Assembly (NCBI GenBank): GCA_051745935.1
Contig: JBNJEM010000426.1
Coordinates: 1-6,968, forward strand
Reading direction: 5' to 3'
Length of the DNA: 6,968 bases
DNA from: JBNJEM01 sp051745935
Lineage (GTDB): Bacteria; Planctomycetota; Planctomycetia; Pirellulales; Pirellulaceae
Both the position numbers and the translations under genes were made by a program. Positions 6,362-6,968 of this stretch are shown here, piece after piece (position 1 is the first letter of the stretch; every line of letters starts with the position of its first letter). The notes under the pieces were generated by a model. That model made no database searches. It saw nothing but the letters and a program-made list of their open reading frames with translations, and was not told the origin of the DNA.

Positions 6362-6842
6362 TTCGTCACCATTGATCCATTTGGCGGCGATCAACCATTT
6401 CCATTTGCTGAAACACTACTTTGATCGTGTCTGTATTCCGGCTGCCGTGTGGCACGAGGTGGTGGACTCAGGAGACGAACGGCCTGGTGTTGCGGAAGTA
6501 ACACGTGCTGCTGACCAAGGCTGGCTGGAAGTGGTATCGTTTGAGAACCAGCCTTTGGCACAATCGTTGCAGCGAGAGCTCCACCGAGGTGAAGCGGAAG
6601 CCATTGTTTTGGCTCTCGATCAACAGGCCGATGTCGTCCTACTTGACGAAACCGAAGCACGCAAGGTTGCCGAAAGGTTCGGGCTCGTAAAGACGGGCGT
6701 ATTGGGGCTTCTTATGCGTGCAAGAAGAGAGAGCAAAGTTGCCTCGCTTCAAACCCAGTTGGCGCGGCTGCGGGACGAAGCAGGGTTCTGGATTGCCGAT
6801 GATCTGTACAGCGTGGCACTAAAGGCGGTCGGTGAAATTTGA
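6342..6842 (+). CDS. DUF3368 PIN-domain toxin (VapC-like ribonuclease)
   Basis: Codes for 166 residues from ATG 6342, overlapping the antitoxin by 20 bases in another phase; AGGA lies about 11 bases upstream. The frame is open from ATG 6315, but starting at 6342 puts the family's opening strand (VSNSSPLIHLA) at the N-terminus as usual. Features: VSNSSPLI (5-12), E39 in WHEVV, GEAEAIVLALD (83-93) with E84 and E86, and the acidic strand VVLLDETEARKVAERFGL (98-115) with D102. The C-terminal signature is VKTGVLGLLMRARRE (116-130) and GFWIADDLYSVAL (148-160). PIN proteins are metal-dependent ribonucleases. In DUF3368 the first acidic position is usually Asn, as here (N7), so this is a family trait rather than a defect. 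The substrate is unknown. No terminator is evident before the repeat that begins at 6875. Confidence 0.87.
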   Translation: MPNAVSNSSPLIHLAAINHFHLLKHYFDRVCIPAAVWHEVVDSGDERPGVAEVTRAADQGWLEVVSFENQPLAQSLQRELHRGEAEAIVLALDQQADVVLLDETEARKVAERFGLVKTGVLGLLMRARRESKVASLQTQLARLRDEAGFWIADDLYSVALKAVGEI

Positions 6843-6874
6843 AAGTGTTCCGACCCGCGTGGGACCCTGTTTTC

Positions 6875-6959
6875 GGTTTGATCGTTCATCGGCCATTGCC
6901 TCCCTACAGAGACAATCGCGATTTCCCGGCACACCCCCTCAAAATTTCGGAGAAAAAAA
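6875..6959 (-). pseudogene. 5' remnant of a second Rpn gene, copy B of the 85-bp repeat
   Basis: Read on the minus strand this is a leader with GGGAGG nine bases before an ATG at 6889, then AAC GAT CAA ACC: the same MNDQT start as the truncated Rpn gene at 5579. From 6874 onward the sequence no longer resembles that gene. The frame continues only as antisense of the toxin gene (to 6749) and does not encode the family's WKQIIENY region. So only the leader and about five codons survive. The ribosome-binding site is stronger than in copy A (GGGAGG against AAAGG). Confidence 0.72.
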
Positions 6960-6968
6960 TGCGCGGGG

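Overview
The window looks like a chromosomal segment of a planctomycete. The main reason is the first gene, a secreted Val/Thr/Arg/Cys-rich repeat protein of the YTV type, a family I associate almost only with Planctomycetota (Rhodopirellula and relatives). A membrane-anchored PknB-like Ser/Thr kinase with an ectodomain, a Rpn-type PD-(D/E)XK nuclease/transposase gene, and GC-rich hairpin repeats between convergent genes fit the same phylum. I cannot name a genus.

Layout. 1-1128 (+): 3' part of the YTV-repeat gene; its true start lies just before the window, since the open frame runs to base 1 and encodes a signal peptide. 1129-1663: non-coding gap between convergent genes, holding two tandem copies of a ~165-bp hairpin-bearing repeat plus smaller hairpins. 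1664-3250 (-): Ser/Thr protein kinase with one transmembrane helix and a TPR-like C-terminal domain. 3251-3527: spacer with a probable terminator for the next gene. 3528-4373 (-): LarE-like ATP-dependent sulfur transferase. 4374-4928: 555 bases with no convincing gene. 4929-5579 (-): Rpn/PD-(D/E)XK gene whose N-terminal half is good and whose C-terminal half has been replaced. The replacing DNA reads on the opposite strand (4992-5165) as the start of another, probably transposase-derived, gene with an in-frame stop. 5580-6100: leader and repeat-rich spacer with an extended -10 promoter. 6101-6842 (+): two-gene toxin-antitoxin cassette, UPF0175 antitoxin overlapping a DUF3368 PIN-domain toxin. 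6875-6959: a second, diverged copy of the Rpn gene's leader and start codon, broken after a few codons.

The left part (YTV protein, kinase, LarE) looks like stable chromosome with separately transcribed genes. The right part (about 4930 to the end) is an accessory patch: a decayed nuclease gene, a fragment of a second mobile gene, low-complexity repeats, and a toxin-antitoxin cassette bracketed by two 85-bp direct repeats that are both 5' ends of the same nuclease family. I see no obviously new multi-gene system. The points most worth a second look are that bracketed arrangement, the antisense gene junction near 5160, and the tandem hairpin repeat at 1231-1561.
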